64,000 nucleotides of DNA from Phragmites australis (taxonomy: Eukaryota; Streptophyta; Magnoliopsida; Poales; Poaceae), in contig NC_084936.1 of NCBI RefSeq assembly GCF_958298935.1, forward strand, positions 6,331,501 to 6,395,500, written 5' to 3'. Within the stretch, counting starts at the first letter, position 1; each line of letters begins with the position of its first letter. The position numbers were made by a program, and so were the translations under genes. Positions 33,010 through 44,079 of the stretch are shown here, piece after piece. Below the pieces are notes generated by a model that was given only the letters and a program-made list of their open reading frames with translations, did not search any database and was not told the DNA's origin.

Positions 33010-33726
33010 TTATCCCCGTCTTCGGCTCTGGGACATACATGATATCTCGGTTTGTGGAGCGAAGAGGGGATGCGAGGCCAATGTTGTAGTAGAACCACCA
33101 CTACAACCAGCTGGTATACCACCGACTGTTAATAGCCTTCGCCGGGAAGGCATCGCAGTCTGTGGCTGTATCTGGAAATTAACGCTACCGAAGCTGAGGG
33201 ACCTCTTTGTCCCCTCACCCTTGATGATCTTCGGATGACAGCTGGCGAAGTGGAGGGCTGCGAAGAAGTCCGCCCTCCCTTCGCACCCCTCTGCCTGCAT
33301 GGCCCACTCGAAGGTGGCCAGGCGAGCGATGACATTGGCATGGAGCTGCGAAAGCTCCACATAGTAGTGGAAGAGCACCTCCTCGAGCAGCGGCACAGAC
33401 AGAAAGCCCAGGCCCACTTTGATGAAAGCCTCGAACACCACAACTTCGTGGGCTAGAGGCTATGGGACCTCCTCGTCCAGCGGAGGCTGAAGGACGGCTC
33501 TGGAGGGAATCTTCCCCTCCCTGACCATCTGGTCAGGTTCTTCATCATCGATGGAAGACACCCCCAGCATGGTGGTCTGCTGGGGATGACTCCTGCTGGC
33601 ATAGTGGAGCTCCACCCCAGGCGATGACCCCCAACAACGGGTGAACCAGCGCCACCTGAGGGCCCCCTGCCGCGGATGCACCGGCTGTTTCGCTTGCCGC
33701 CTGAGTTCCTGCTCCACCCAGGGCAC
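33010..33726 (-). pseudogene. Antisense ORF, putative gypsy-type transposon protein (PF04195-like)
   Basis: One minus-strand frame is open from 33726 to 33010 except for a TAG at 33462-33460. It contains GKIPSRAVLQPPLDEEVP, then VVVFEAFIKVGLGFLSVP and VLFHYYVELSQLHANVIARL, similar to the putative gypsy-type transposon domain common in grass genomes. Relative to the LTR (34263-35136) the frame is antisense and lies between the missing pol and the 3' LTR. Antisense accessory ORFs in that place are known for some plant gypsy elements such as Grande. Its function is unknown. Confidence 0.5.
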
Positions 33727-34262
33727 TCGAGCCAGTCATATGGATCACAGGAAGATAGCGAAGGCCCTGGACGGCGGAGAAGAAAGAAGAGCAGCAATCG
33801 ACAGACACACAAGCAAAGCAAGGACAACTAGAGGCAAAGGGTAGACGAGAACAAGGCGTGAGCGAAAAGGCCACTCAGGGTAATCCCTCCCCTTATAAAG
33901 GAAAGGGAGAGATTAACCCCCCACCTAGAAAAATGAGCGTATGCCCCTAATCCTTGGGCTACCAGGCCACGATCATGGGGAAGCGGAACCACCCCCCGCG
34001 ACCCACTAACCACAGGACACCACATGTCCCACATCCGCCTGACAAGGCGTAGTCATGCCCTTCTCACAGGGCACATTCAATGCCCTTTGTCACCAGTGTC
34101 ATCAAACGGACCGTTCAGATCAAGTGGGTCGAATCTTCCCAGACAAGCCAAGTGATATTAGGGACCATGAGTCATCAACAGCAAGTCAGGTACCGCCGGA
34201 GGCCCTTCTCAGAAAGAATCATGGGCACGACCACTCCGCTGGCCGCCCTCGTGAGGGGCTAC

Positions 34263-35136
34263 TGTTGGTGGTCGTTGTTAAGGACCACGACGGCCCCTTG
34301 GCTTCACTGGCCCATGCCCATGGGCCCACGCTTCCCGAAGGTCGCTTTCTGACTTCCAAGCTTTGGAGTAACCACCTCCCAGAGCCATGACTCTGGAAGC
34401 CTCCATCTCCCAGAGCCATGCCTCCCGAAGCCTCCATGTCCTAGAACCATGCCTCCCAAAGCCTCCACCTTTCGCAGCCATGCTTCCTGAGGCCTCTGTC
34501 TCCCGGAGCCATGCCTCCCCCCGGAGCCCCCGTCTCCAGGGCTCAGGCAGGCTTCCCAAACGCTACGGGGTAGGCCATCGGGCCTCAAGAAAGATCTGCC
34601 ATGAGAGGAATGTCGGTCATCCTTTGCCTGCAAGGAAGTGATCGACATTAATTACCTAGGCTAGTGGGCGCCGTCCTAACACCCCAGTACAATGGAGGTT
34701 ATCCTGACACCCTTGACATCACGGCGCCGGTCTGCAATTGGTGACCGGCTAACCCCTCTGGGTACAGGCACCTCAATAGTTACTATAGAGATATTTATCT
34801 TCTATGTAGGGTAAAAAATAGTTATTTAGGATAAGGCCATATAACTCGATCTGATCCTGGATATTTTGTACATAGCGGTAACTTGTACGCTAAGGTATGC
34901 CCAACCCTATAAATAAGAGGTCATGGTCATCTGAGCAGGAGAGCACGCTCAACACAGCACGGAGGAGCACAATCACAAGTCTTCCTGTGATACTCCCCCT
35001 AGTCCAGTCCATATTTTTACTATCAATACATTTGTGGTGTTGCTTCCTCTCAAACTTCGTCTCAAGCTTGAGTCTCCTCCTTAGAAGAAACTCTCGTCGT
35101 ACTTACTGGGACAAGACGAACTCTTGCTCCAACAGC
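34263..35136 (+). repeat. 3' LTR of the truncated gypsy-type element
   Basis: 874 bp, tgttggtgg...ctccaaca, preceded by a purine-rich gtgaggggctac. It aligns with the LTRs at 14328 and 21115, especially in the last 500 bp (ggtgttgc..., cttgagtctcctccttagaa). It carries ctataaataa near 34907. Confidence 0.8.
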
Positions 35137-35819
35137 ATGCAACCATTTTTTTTTAAAAAAAGACACTCAAATTCATATCGAAGAGGACTCGACTTGGGTG
35201 GTTGAGGCGTGCGTCCACACCCTCAACCAACTCAACTAGGCTCAATTCCTCCAACACCATACTAATGGGCCGTTGTATTACATATTTCACTTGAAAACCC
35301 CAGCATATGCTATTAAGTATTCTATACACTACACTTAAACTTAGTAAGGATTCATCTAATTAGACAACAAACCACTTGTAATACGAGAAGTAAACTAGGG
35401 GTTATAGATCGCATCTCTTGAGAAACATATAATTGATTTTGTGGTGTGCCAAATCTGGGTTCAAAATTTGCTGTAAATGTACTCATTTACATGCATCCTA
35501 TGTAAGCCGTTTTGAAAAAGAAAGAAAAAGAACATCTAAGCCACTCTTAAAAAAAAAGAACAAGTGCATCTGATACAGTGTTGAAACAGTCAGTTAGCAA
35601 TATTTACTTCTTTCCTAAGTACCAGATATGTAAATTCGATATGAGATATATATTCAGTAAATCTACACAAATTAATTATTGCCTTCTGGTATATATTCAC
35701 TAAATATACAATAATTGGTTGCCTTACAATCATAGGTAGAATAATTTGCTGGCAAAAAATAATTGAAACATACATTGATTTAATTATCAACATAAGGAAT
35801 AGGGATGTTGGCTGTGAAC

Positions 35820-36200
35820 TCAGAATCTTCAAGTCAACCCACAAAGCGGTTATAGCCCGGCCCACCCATAGAGAGATCATACATAGGAATAGAACTTATC
35901 TAACACTTCCCTACTTGCTTCTGTAAAAGTGTTAAACATGTAGGAGTTATGTTTGGAATACTTGGGTTTATAAGATGGCCCCAACATATCTCAACTCTGC
36001 CACTCCCATGTCATGTGCACATACATGTGCACCTGTAGCACCTGCTTCCAAAATCCGTTTATAGCCTGGCCACAGGATGGGCCCATGGTTTTTATGCATA
36101 GAATATCTCATATATTATTTGTCCTCACTTTGTATTTAAGAGTTAACCCGGAGGTGCTACATTTAGATTACTTGGATTTATAAGGTAGCCCCAATATTTC
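35820..36200. repeat. Dispersed/tandem 225-260-bp repeat, ttatagcccggcccaccc type
   Basis: Two head-to-tail units beginning near 35823 and 36050. Equivalent units lie near 58088, 58350, 59323 and 59548. Each has a GC-rich head, then cttacctacttgctt, gttaaacatgtaggtg and gaatacttggatttataa words. No coding sense. Confidence 0.55.
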
Positions 36201-36239
36201 TTTACCCTTTTTCGTCTCCGTCTTGTACCACTAATGGAA

Positions 36240-36560
36240 TTTCCACATTTGATTAGACAGGTTGACCATCATCACATCTAGTTTGACCAATGGTTCGCCC
36301 AACTCATACTCCCATCTAAGCTATGGAATGGCAATGTTGTCATCTTGGCTGAGAATTTGTTCTTGTGCAAGTCCGGTTTTAGCAATAAACTGTTTGATCG
36401 AGGCCTCCTTCAGGTAAGGCTTCTCCTTGATGCGCTCATAGTCCAATTTAGGTTTGGATCCGGCGCACCCATCTATTTTTATTTCACCATGGATATGAAA
36501 AACTTCTGCGCTGCAGGATCGACTGGATCCTTCATCTTAGGCTAAGCCAGCTTGAAGTGT
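36240..36560 (-). pseudogene. CACTA ORF1 C-terminal piece, copy 1
   Basis: The minus strand reads degenerate pieces equal to the better copy at 59700-60180: a KMKDPVDPAAQKFFIS-like stretch, then a QEQILSQDDNIAIP-like stretch and a WEYELGEP-like stretch. Frames shift between them. Confidence 0.45.
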
Positions 36561-36647
36561 TCGATTAAACTTGAGCTGAATCATAGTTGGTCTTCATCTA
36601 AAAAGTCACCCTCTCTCATGCAAATAGTATTTAGCTCGTGGCATCCA

Positions 36648-36848
36648 CTAAGTCGTCACAGGTGTAACACCTATTCGTGATAGTTCTTCTTCCTTCTTCT
36701 CCCAGTTGGGTAATTTCTTCGCATAACCTCGCGTGCCTAGTCTGTGATGGTAAACGTTCTTTACGGAGTTGGCCTTGTTTGCCGCACTTCGCTTAATTGC
36801 TTCCTTTGACTGCTTGTACTGCACAAACTCATTACAATAATCTTGCAA
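36648..36848 (-). pseudogene. Transposase_24-like (CACTA ORF1) fragment
   Basis: 66-codon minus ORF with SKEAIKRSAANKANSVKN, then HHRLGTRGYAKKLPNWEKK and EELSRIGVTPVT. It matches the conserved Lys-rich core of plant Transposase_24/Ptta-type CACTA proteins. Only this fragment is present, and the paralogous block near 61.2 kb has it deleted. Confidence 0.55.
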
Positions 36849-36870
36849 CTTAGGGCTAAGGTTTTTGCTA

Positions 36871-38749
36871 CAACTTTAACTTGTTATTTTTACTACCTTC
36901 ATCTATAAATGCAATACACATATTTAGACTTAATAATATGACAGATGATTTAAGTGATGTTTTAATTATGTTAATATGGTTGAGTAGGTTCTACATGGTT
37001 ATTTTCTATATGAGGGCTTTTGCAGTTTAGATCGTGGTTGATTTTATAATGCACATATGTGGCATATGCATATGTAGATTATTTTTTTATATGGTCTACT
37101 TTTGTTATATTTTTAAGATAACGTAATAACCCTTATTGGTTACATAGATGGTGGAATTTAATACAGTGGCGATAATACTTATTTGTGGGGTTTAGTCATT
37201 TTAACATATCCACATCTTATGTCTTTCAATGGCTAGAATACATGAGGATAATGATACGGGTTATGTAGAAGCTTACAGAAGCGATTATATTATGACCTTA
37301 GATATGGGTAGTGAAGTAGGTTGAAAAACCATACTAAATGGAAGATAAAATGGACATGTTATCTTACTCATATCTAAATAAAGATTATACCTATGTCCTT
37401 ATAGCATGAAGGTATGAGTCTAAGAGAAGTTCATAACTTGGGCTATTTTATATAGTCATATGTAGTATTGATAATGCAGTCTTGCTATTTTATACATGAT
37501 GTAGAAGATAAAAGGGGTGAATTAAGTGTAGTACTTATCTTGTTGATGTTTTGTATAGAAATAGCTTTTTTGTATACATAAGACCTTATAGTGGAGTAGT
37601 CTATTGGCCAATTTTGAAGTATGCTATATCTATGTTGCTACATATGGAAGATCATAACTTATGTCATTTACCTTTATGTATGCTTTATATGTTGATATGT
37701 GGAGGATATTGAACTATGTGGTTCTCTTTCTTAGTATTGCAATATATCATATGCATCGCAATTCATTGCATTTCATTTGAGCCAGGTCGGTGAGGAAGTC
37801 ATATAACTATTCTGAAGTGCATAAGTCAAGTCAGTGAGAAAATTATATAACTATTCTAGAGTGCTCTTGAAGTTAGGTCGTGATCATGGTTGCGACCGTA
37901 CCGGTACAACATCGTATATTGCCGTAATATAATGAAACTTCATACCTTGTTGGGTATGAAGGCAGTGGACATATGCATTGCACTGCATACGGCATTGTAT
38001 TTGTAATCATTGAAGATCATTCATGTGGAAGTATTATATATTGAAGATCTATCATGGGAATTATTATGAGAAGTGATGCTTCTTAGAAGTTCATAAGTAG
38101 TGTGGTAATTTGTGGATTTGAAGAGAACATGAAGTTATATGTGGATTTGCATTGTATAGCATTCACATGCACCATATTGCATCGTAGAAGCTTTTACATT
38201 GATTTTTTGTTGTGATGGATCACATACAGTAATTAAAGTAATACTATTACTTGTAGATGATATGTGGCTATAAATGGATGATCTTAGTGGAGTTGATATA
38301 CATTGTTCCATGTGATTTCAATTTTATCCATGATGTCTTTGCTGGAGTTATCCTCACGCCCTACTTTTTAAGTATTTGAAGTTTGGATTTTTGTTTATGT
38401 TGTTCATACCATATCATATGTGATGAGTGGTACGTCTAGCATCTTATGTTGTAGTTGTTTCACTATGATCACCTAATGCTTATATATTAAGAAGTGACTA
38501 TTTACTTTTATGTATAATGAATCTGGTAAAATACGATCATATCATGTATTATCTTTTATACATTGTTGAAATATTAAATTCATGTTTCAATAATTGTGGC
38601 TTAAATAGCTTGTTAAAGTAGTTCACTTGCTAAGATTTTCCAATCTCACCCTTACATTTTCCCCCCTGATTGTTCTTGAGGCTAGCATGGAGGGAAGGGT
38701 CTAGCAGCACGTTTTGCCCACTTTTATCATCACCATTACTTTTAGTTAT
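36871..38749. repeat. AT-rich duplicated non-coding block
   Basis: 36871-37919 equals 61240-62260, and 37920-38749 equals 23795-24649 and 62260-63084. No gene or domain on either strand. It links the CACTA ORF1 remnant to the R3 unit and is part of the larger duplicated block. Confidence 0.65.
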
Positions 38750-38999
38750 ATGATGTAATAAAATATTAGAGGTTGAGGTTTTTTGCACCTAGTTTAAAGT
38801 AAACTTAGTGATGTTAAACATATGGTTTAGTTGCCTAATTTAACTTATTAACATCGGTCAGCTTGAATAATATCATGGTCTTAACTTGCTTCTATGTTGT
38901 TGCTTTCGCGTTGCTCTATTTTTCTAACTATATGGTACCGAAATTTTATAATTTGGCATTCTTGTAGGGTAGTTGGATGGCATCCTAGGGTTTTGTGGT

Positions 39000-39437
39000 T
39001 CCTAGGGTGTTACAGGCATGATCTCTAACAAGAAAACCGCATGTTGTCTTGCACGGCCTCAATAAATGCAAAGGCTTCAAAGGCTCCTCGACTCTATCAA
39101 TCTCCATGATGACAAAGCGTCATGTAGGCAACTTCCTGGGACCTTTGCAATGCCTTCTCTATACTTGGGACGTGTGGCAATCTGTACCATCAGTCGAGGT
39201 ATGAACCTCGGTCTAAGCCTTTAGATCATATAGGTGATCCAAGTTGAGGTGCTCACTCAGGCTTCCGTTGCTTCTTGGGCTCTCGTTTCTCGTTTGTTCC
39301 ATGTTCGCACACCCATCTCCATTCGAGGCTACACCCTAGTCCAAGGAGGGGCAATTTGCTTTTGGAGGTGCTATTCCTACATACAAATTAATTTCCATAT
39401 GATGGACCTCTTCATTATAGAAAAAATACATTTATGA
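39000..39437 (-). pseudogene. CACTA ORF1 N-terminal fragment (R3)
   Basis: Equivalent of 24890-25395, with more stops in minus frames. The opposite-strand ORF 39234-39437 is a shadow. Confidence 0.4.
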
Positions 39438-39739
39438 AAACTAAGACTAAGGATTGACACCACAATGTGCATAGGTAGTTTCACTTGCTATATGTATGTC
39501 ATTGTATTAAATGTGAACATAAATTACAAATATGAAACTAAGTGTTTCCTTTTCCTATTACGTCTTGTATAAACAAAGCATCACATTTGAAGACAATTTT
39601 GATGTATCATTCACAATAGATCTCTAAAAGATAGTTATGTTATGTATTGTTAATGCACATATTTCCAAATTAGGATGTTTTTTCAGACTATAGACTACAT
39701 GTTCTTTCACATCTTGCCACGCAAAGGCAGGATAGCTAG

Positions 39740-40230
39740 GCCGAAGCCCACAAAGAAAAGAGGTCGAACTCGGAATCACTGGAGCACAGGGGCAACGAAG
39801 CATTGAGGCGGCGGGGCGACGGGGCACTAGGAGAGTGTCGGAGCACTAGAGCGGCAGTCGTCGAGGCATCAGGGCAGTGGAGATTAGGGACAGCAGGTGT
39901 CGGGGCGGCAGTCGTTAACATCGAGGCACCAGGGTGGCATCGGGGCACCGGGGCGAGCGTCGAGGCGGCGGTCGGAGTTGGAAATTTTGGGTGTTATCAA
40001 GGCATCGGGGCGGCGGAGCACCAGGGTGGCGGGCGTTGGGGCACCGAGGCAACGGTCATCAACATTAGGGCACCAGAGCGGTGTTGGGGCACTGCGGCGA
40101 GCGTCGGGGCACTGGGGCCAGAGTTGAAAATTTTGGGTGTTGTAGTTGGGGATAGAGGGTGCCAAATTTAAACTCGAAAGTATCACTGCCGGTTGTAGTA
40201 TTGATCTGTTAGTTCTAAACTACATCTGGC
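39740..40230. repeat. GC-rich caccggggc repeats and subterminal-like repeats (R3)
   Basis: Equivalent of 25600-26100 and 4920-5345. Overlapping open frames on both strands reflect the 3-periodic GC-rich words. Confidence 0.45.
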
Positions 40231-40489
40231 AGTGATATTTAGAGGCATTTTAAAGCTTATTCATGTAGTTTATTAAATCATAGTATTTACATTAAAACAT
40301 GCTCTTAATATTTTGTATAGTATTTTTATAGTATTAATATAACTTATTAAAATTGTATTTGCATTAAAGCATATCTATCCTTAATTATTAATTAATACGT
40401 ACAACATGTCATTAATTAATACAAATTAAAGCAAATCCTTAATGAATACATCAAAGCTTTTTTCAGTTAATGATTAGACCTTTGTTATG

Positions 40490-41680
40490 ATAACGATGTA
40501 TGCAAGTAGCTTCCTTAGTATCTTCTATTTGACTAAGGTTAACGTTCTCTCCAAAAGGAGGGAGGACGTCGAATTTATTGTAGTCTTTCTCGTCGATGAT
40601 ATTTTCAACTCCAACCGTCGTTCTTTTTCCTTGAAAAACCACGTGGTGCTGCTTGTCAGGCAGATCCTTTACATAGAAGAATTGTGTAGCATCGTTGGCT
40701 TGTACGAATGGTTATTCTCTAGAACCCATGAGTTTGAGATCCACGGTAGTCATACCGTACTTGTCGATGTTCACTCCTCCTAGGAGTCTGACCTATTGGC
40801 ACCGAAAAATAGGGACATTCAACGGTCCATACTGGAGCTCCCAAATCTCCTCTATGAATCTATATTAGCTCTCCCAATTTCCATTACTATCATAGGCATC
40901 GATATGTGCACCACTATTTTGATTGGTACTCTTGTCATCCTGTGCTCTCATATAAAATGTATATCCATTGATGTCATATCCTTGGTATGTTAGAATGGTA
41001 GTTGATGGTCCATGAGCAAGCAGCTTCAACTGAGCATCCTCTGTATCCATCCCCATCATGTGTCTATATAACCAATCGCCGAAATGATCTCTATGCTCTC
41101 TCGTGATCCAATCATCTGATATTGTTGGGTTTTTGGCACGTAGCATGTTCACATGCATATTGACATATGAGCCTACTACAACTTATTGTTTCAGAACTAC
41201 GGAATGAGCTTGAGTGAAGGAAACACGATTGGTTGTATGGATTGGTTTTGCACATATCGTCCCTATCCCCTGTAGCCTCCCCTCATGGCGAGATACATGC
41301 ACACCAATCGGTTTGAGATTCATGTAGTCGACGTAGAACTCAACGACCTCCTTAGTTTCCCACCCTATGGCAATGCAACCTTACGCTGACCTTAGTCACG
41401 AATATATTTCTTTAGACACAGGGCCGAGGATTTTTACCTCTCTTACAATGTGAACAACGAGATGGATCATGATATCAAAAAAAGATAGAAGGAAACACAT
41501 CGCAAGCCGGCATAGAGTATGAACAATGTCATCCTATAGCTTTTGTAGTTTTAACGGATTGATGACCTTCTATGAGTTCGTGTTAAAGAATGAACACAAC
41601 TTTATGATCGGATCTCGGACTTTCTTTGACAGAACACCTCTTATTGCAACTGCAAGCAATTGTATCATCATCACGTGACA
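40490..41680 (-). pseudogene. CACTA tnp2 C-terminal fragment (R3)
   Basis: The minus frame 41158-40865 is open for 97 codons and gives the clearest DUF4216-type reading: HFGDWLYRHMMGMDTED, LKLLAHGPS, YDINGYTFYMRAQDDKSTNQ and DSNGNWES. The DUF4218-type part (41680-41420) is broken and carries a deletion of about 50 bp near 41415. Confidence 0.65.
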
Positions 41681-41689
41681 AAATCCCTA

Positions 41690-42010
41690 TCCAGAATTGA
41701 TATGCATGCACTAAAGGACAATCAAAGATATTAGGAGAACATGTATTGTACCTATGATCAATTACCTTTTTCCACAGTTTGTTATCATCTAAACTATATA
41801 TCTTCAACCAAAAATTTAAAAGACATATATTAAGATCGTGCAAATTGGGAACACCTAGTCCCCCATACTCTTTTTTCATTCAAAGACTATCCCAACTTGC
41901 TAAATGATAAGCAAGTGGCTTCTTTACTAAGTTATCTTTCATACCACCTCGGATATTTTTTTCTGAAGAAATTGATTCATCTTTTTTTCCTTCCTTTCGC
42001 ATACAAATAA
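41690..42010 (-). pseudogene. LINE reverse-transcriptase 3' fragment (R3)
   Basis: The minus frame from 41879 reads KKEYGGLGVPNLHDLNICLL, NFWLKIYSLDDNKLWKKV and IDHRYN. It runs without a stop into tnp2-derived codons down to 41583, so the fused reading is open across the junction. Confidence 0.5.
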
Positions 42011-42606
42011 CAATCAGAGATTTTAGTTTAGTCATCAGTATAATATGTTATCACATAAAACGTGATTAGTTATGACTTATTTATATATTTGTACTTCATC
42101 CGTGTGAGACATATTTGTTCTTGGCCTAAACAGCATTTTCTGCATATAGATGCTTGTAGCAGGTAAGGAAGTGTTATGAACAAGTCAAGAGTTGAATGAC
42201 TCGATAGATGCTTGTATCAGGTACCGGAAACAGTCTTGCTTGGTCAACACAAGTAAAGCGTGTGCTATAGCCTTGTACCACGTCTCCCCACATGCATGCA
42301 TTATTTGCAGTGGATTCGTGCAAGTAACCATTGCACTCGGAACAAAATGGTGACCAAGTAAATCTCAGAAACCTTTTTTTTTTAACACAAGTGATCAGTG
42401 TCATCGACACTATGACCAAGTAAATGAGTTAGTAGAGTGCAAAGACATTAGAAGGAGGCTTTGAAAAGTTGAAGAAGTTAACTCTGTTGTTTCATCAGCA
42501 CATATACAAGCACGACTTTTCTGTTGTCCATGAGACCATTTCCATCCATTGATATGATCTACATGACTTGTTCTGTTGTCCATGAGTTCACACTGCCGCG
42601 TGCGTC

Positions 42607-42613
42607 TATATAA
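42607..42613 (+). promoter_or_regulatory. TATA box of GLP gene 3
   Basis: tatataa in gtctatataagcacg, 121 bp upstream of the ATG. The W-box-like ttggtcaac is kept upstream near 42240. Confidence 0.7.
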
Positions 42614-42733
42614 GCACGTCTCTGGCCTCCATCGCCAAAGCATCGACGAGCTTAGCACAAGCAGCTAGCTACTTAGCCTACTACAGAGAGGGCACAAATA
42701 TACAGCAGACAGCAGAAAGCCAGATTGAATACA

Positions 42734-43597
42734 ATGGCCTCCTCCTCCTGCTTCCTTCTCGCTGCTCTTCTTGCATTGGTCGCTTCTCAGGCCATTGCTT
42801 CTGATCCTAGCCCTCTCCAAGACTTCTGCGTCGCCGACAAGCACTCGCCCGGTATGTTTTCATTTTATTTCATCCATGCTCTGATGTTCTCTTGTATCAG
42901 ATCAATGAACACATCTCAAATATGTGATCTCACACATGTACTTAGTATTGTTTTAATCGTTTATTACAGACAGTTATATGTGTCGCTTTCTGATCTTTCC
43001 GTGTGTATCTTACTTAATTTTTATATGCATGCAGTGCGGGTGAACGGATTTGTTTGCAAGGACCCTATGACTGTGAATGCGGACGACTTCTTCAAGGCAG
43101 CCATGCTTGACAAGCCTAGGAACACCATGATGAGCAAGGTGGGGTCCAATGTCACTTTGATCAACGTCATGCAGATCCCTGGCCTCAACACCCTAGGCAT
43201 CTCACTGGCACGTATCGACTATGCCCCCTTAGGCGAGAACCCACCGCACACTCACCCACGTGCCACTGAGATCCTCACAGTGCTCGAGGGCACCCTCTAT
43301 GTCGGTTTCGTCACATCTAACCCAGACAACAAGCTATTTGCCAAGGTGCTCAAAAAAGGTGATGTGTTTGTATTCCCCCAAGGGCTGATCCACTTCCAGT
43401 TCAACCCAATCTACAACAAGCCAGCAGTTGCCATCGCCGCGCTCAGCAGCCAAAACCCAGGGGTAATTACAATTGCCAATGCGGTCTTTGGATCGAAGCC
43501 ACCGATCTCGGATGATGTTTTGGCAAAGGCATTTCAAGTGGAGAAGGGGACAATTGATTGGCTCCAAGCTCAATTCTGGGAGAACAACCACTATTAA
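42734..43597 (+). CDS. GLP: Germin-like protein 3 (two exons)
   Basis: 226-aa secreted cupin. Exon 1 is 42734-42851, the phase-1 intron 42852-43034, exon 2 43035-43597. It has the same features as protein 2: signal peptide 1-22, Cys32 and Cys47, NVT sequon at 78, and ligands His111, His113, Glu118 and His159. The only difference from protein 2 is Lys146 in place of Asn, giving KKGD before box 2. The introns are the same length (183 bp) and nearly identical, so genes 2 and 3 are a recent duplicate or have been homogenised. AATAAA lies at 43694. The role is inferred as apoplastic Mn-cupin, with possible superoxide dismutase activity in defence. Confidence 0.95.
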   Translation: MASSSCFLLAALLALVASQAIASDPSPLQDFCVADKHSPGMFSFYFIHALMFSCIRSMNTSQICDLTHVLSIVLIVYYRQLYVSLSDLSVCILLNFYMHAVRVNGFVCKDPMTVNADDFFKAAMLDKPRNTMMSKVGSNVTLINVMQIPGLNTLGISLARIDYAPLGENPPHTHPRATEILTVLEGTLYVGFVTSNPDNKLFAKVLKKGDVFVFPQGLIHFQFNPIYNKPAVAIAALSSQNPGVITIANAVFGSKPPISDDVLAKAFQVEKGTIDWLQAQFWENNHY

Positions 43598-44079
43598 ATA
43601 AGTCAAGCACGTGTTCATTGTATGGGAAGATTTCTTATATGCACTTTGCAGACAAAAAACATGTGTTTTTAGTTTCGGTGCTACAACTGATAAAATAAAG
43701 GGCATGTATATCTATAATGTCACTATGGCATGTTTTGTTCTTGCATAGTGGAAAGAATACAATCGTTACGAAATATATGCATGATGTGACGGAATATAGT
43801 ATTTATAGATCCGGATTTACAAATGAATATAAGCATGATGGGGCCTAGATTTCCCGTTACTTATTTGTTGTGGTTGCCTGCAAGGAGTGTATTGAACCTA
43901 GGCCGGTGTGACTCATTTTTCTTTGACCTGGGCATGGTGAGTTGTCTAGGGGTGTTTGGGTCCTCGGACAAGGCTTACCTCGTCTAGCTGAGAAACACAA
44001 CTCAGGTACAACGCAAACAACATCATCTTGTTAGCATATTGAAAAGTAGGGTACAAAATTAGTCAACCTGTTAGCATAT
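43598..44079. other. 3' flank of GLP gene 3
   Basis: 3' UTR with AATAAA at 43694-43699, then shared non-coding DNA. About 130 bp present after gene 2 (29520-29620 region) are missing here near 43720. No gene is seen. Confidence 0.5.

Larger units (their letters stand above)
31850..35136 (+). mobile_element. 5'-truncated gypsy-type LTR element with antisense ORF
   Basis: Interior DNA (31850-34262) followed by an LTR (34263-35136) of the same family as 14328-22048. No 5' LTR is present. The interior's only recognisable protein lies on the minus strand, opposite to the LTR TATA box (ctataaataa near 34907). The right boundary is sharp: gcatgcaacc DNA shared with 58622 begins at 35137. Confidence 0.7.
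35137..36870 (-). mobile_element. CACTA ORF1 region remnant, copy 1
   Basis: Collinear with 58620-61220 but with about 1.1 kb deleted near 36560-36600. 35137-35820 is AT-rich with no domain. 35820-36200 holds a repeat seen several times near 58.1-59.7 kb. 36240-36560 encodes on the minus strand the C-terminal ORF1 part. 36848-36648 keeps a piece that copy 2 has lost. Confidence 0.6.
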
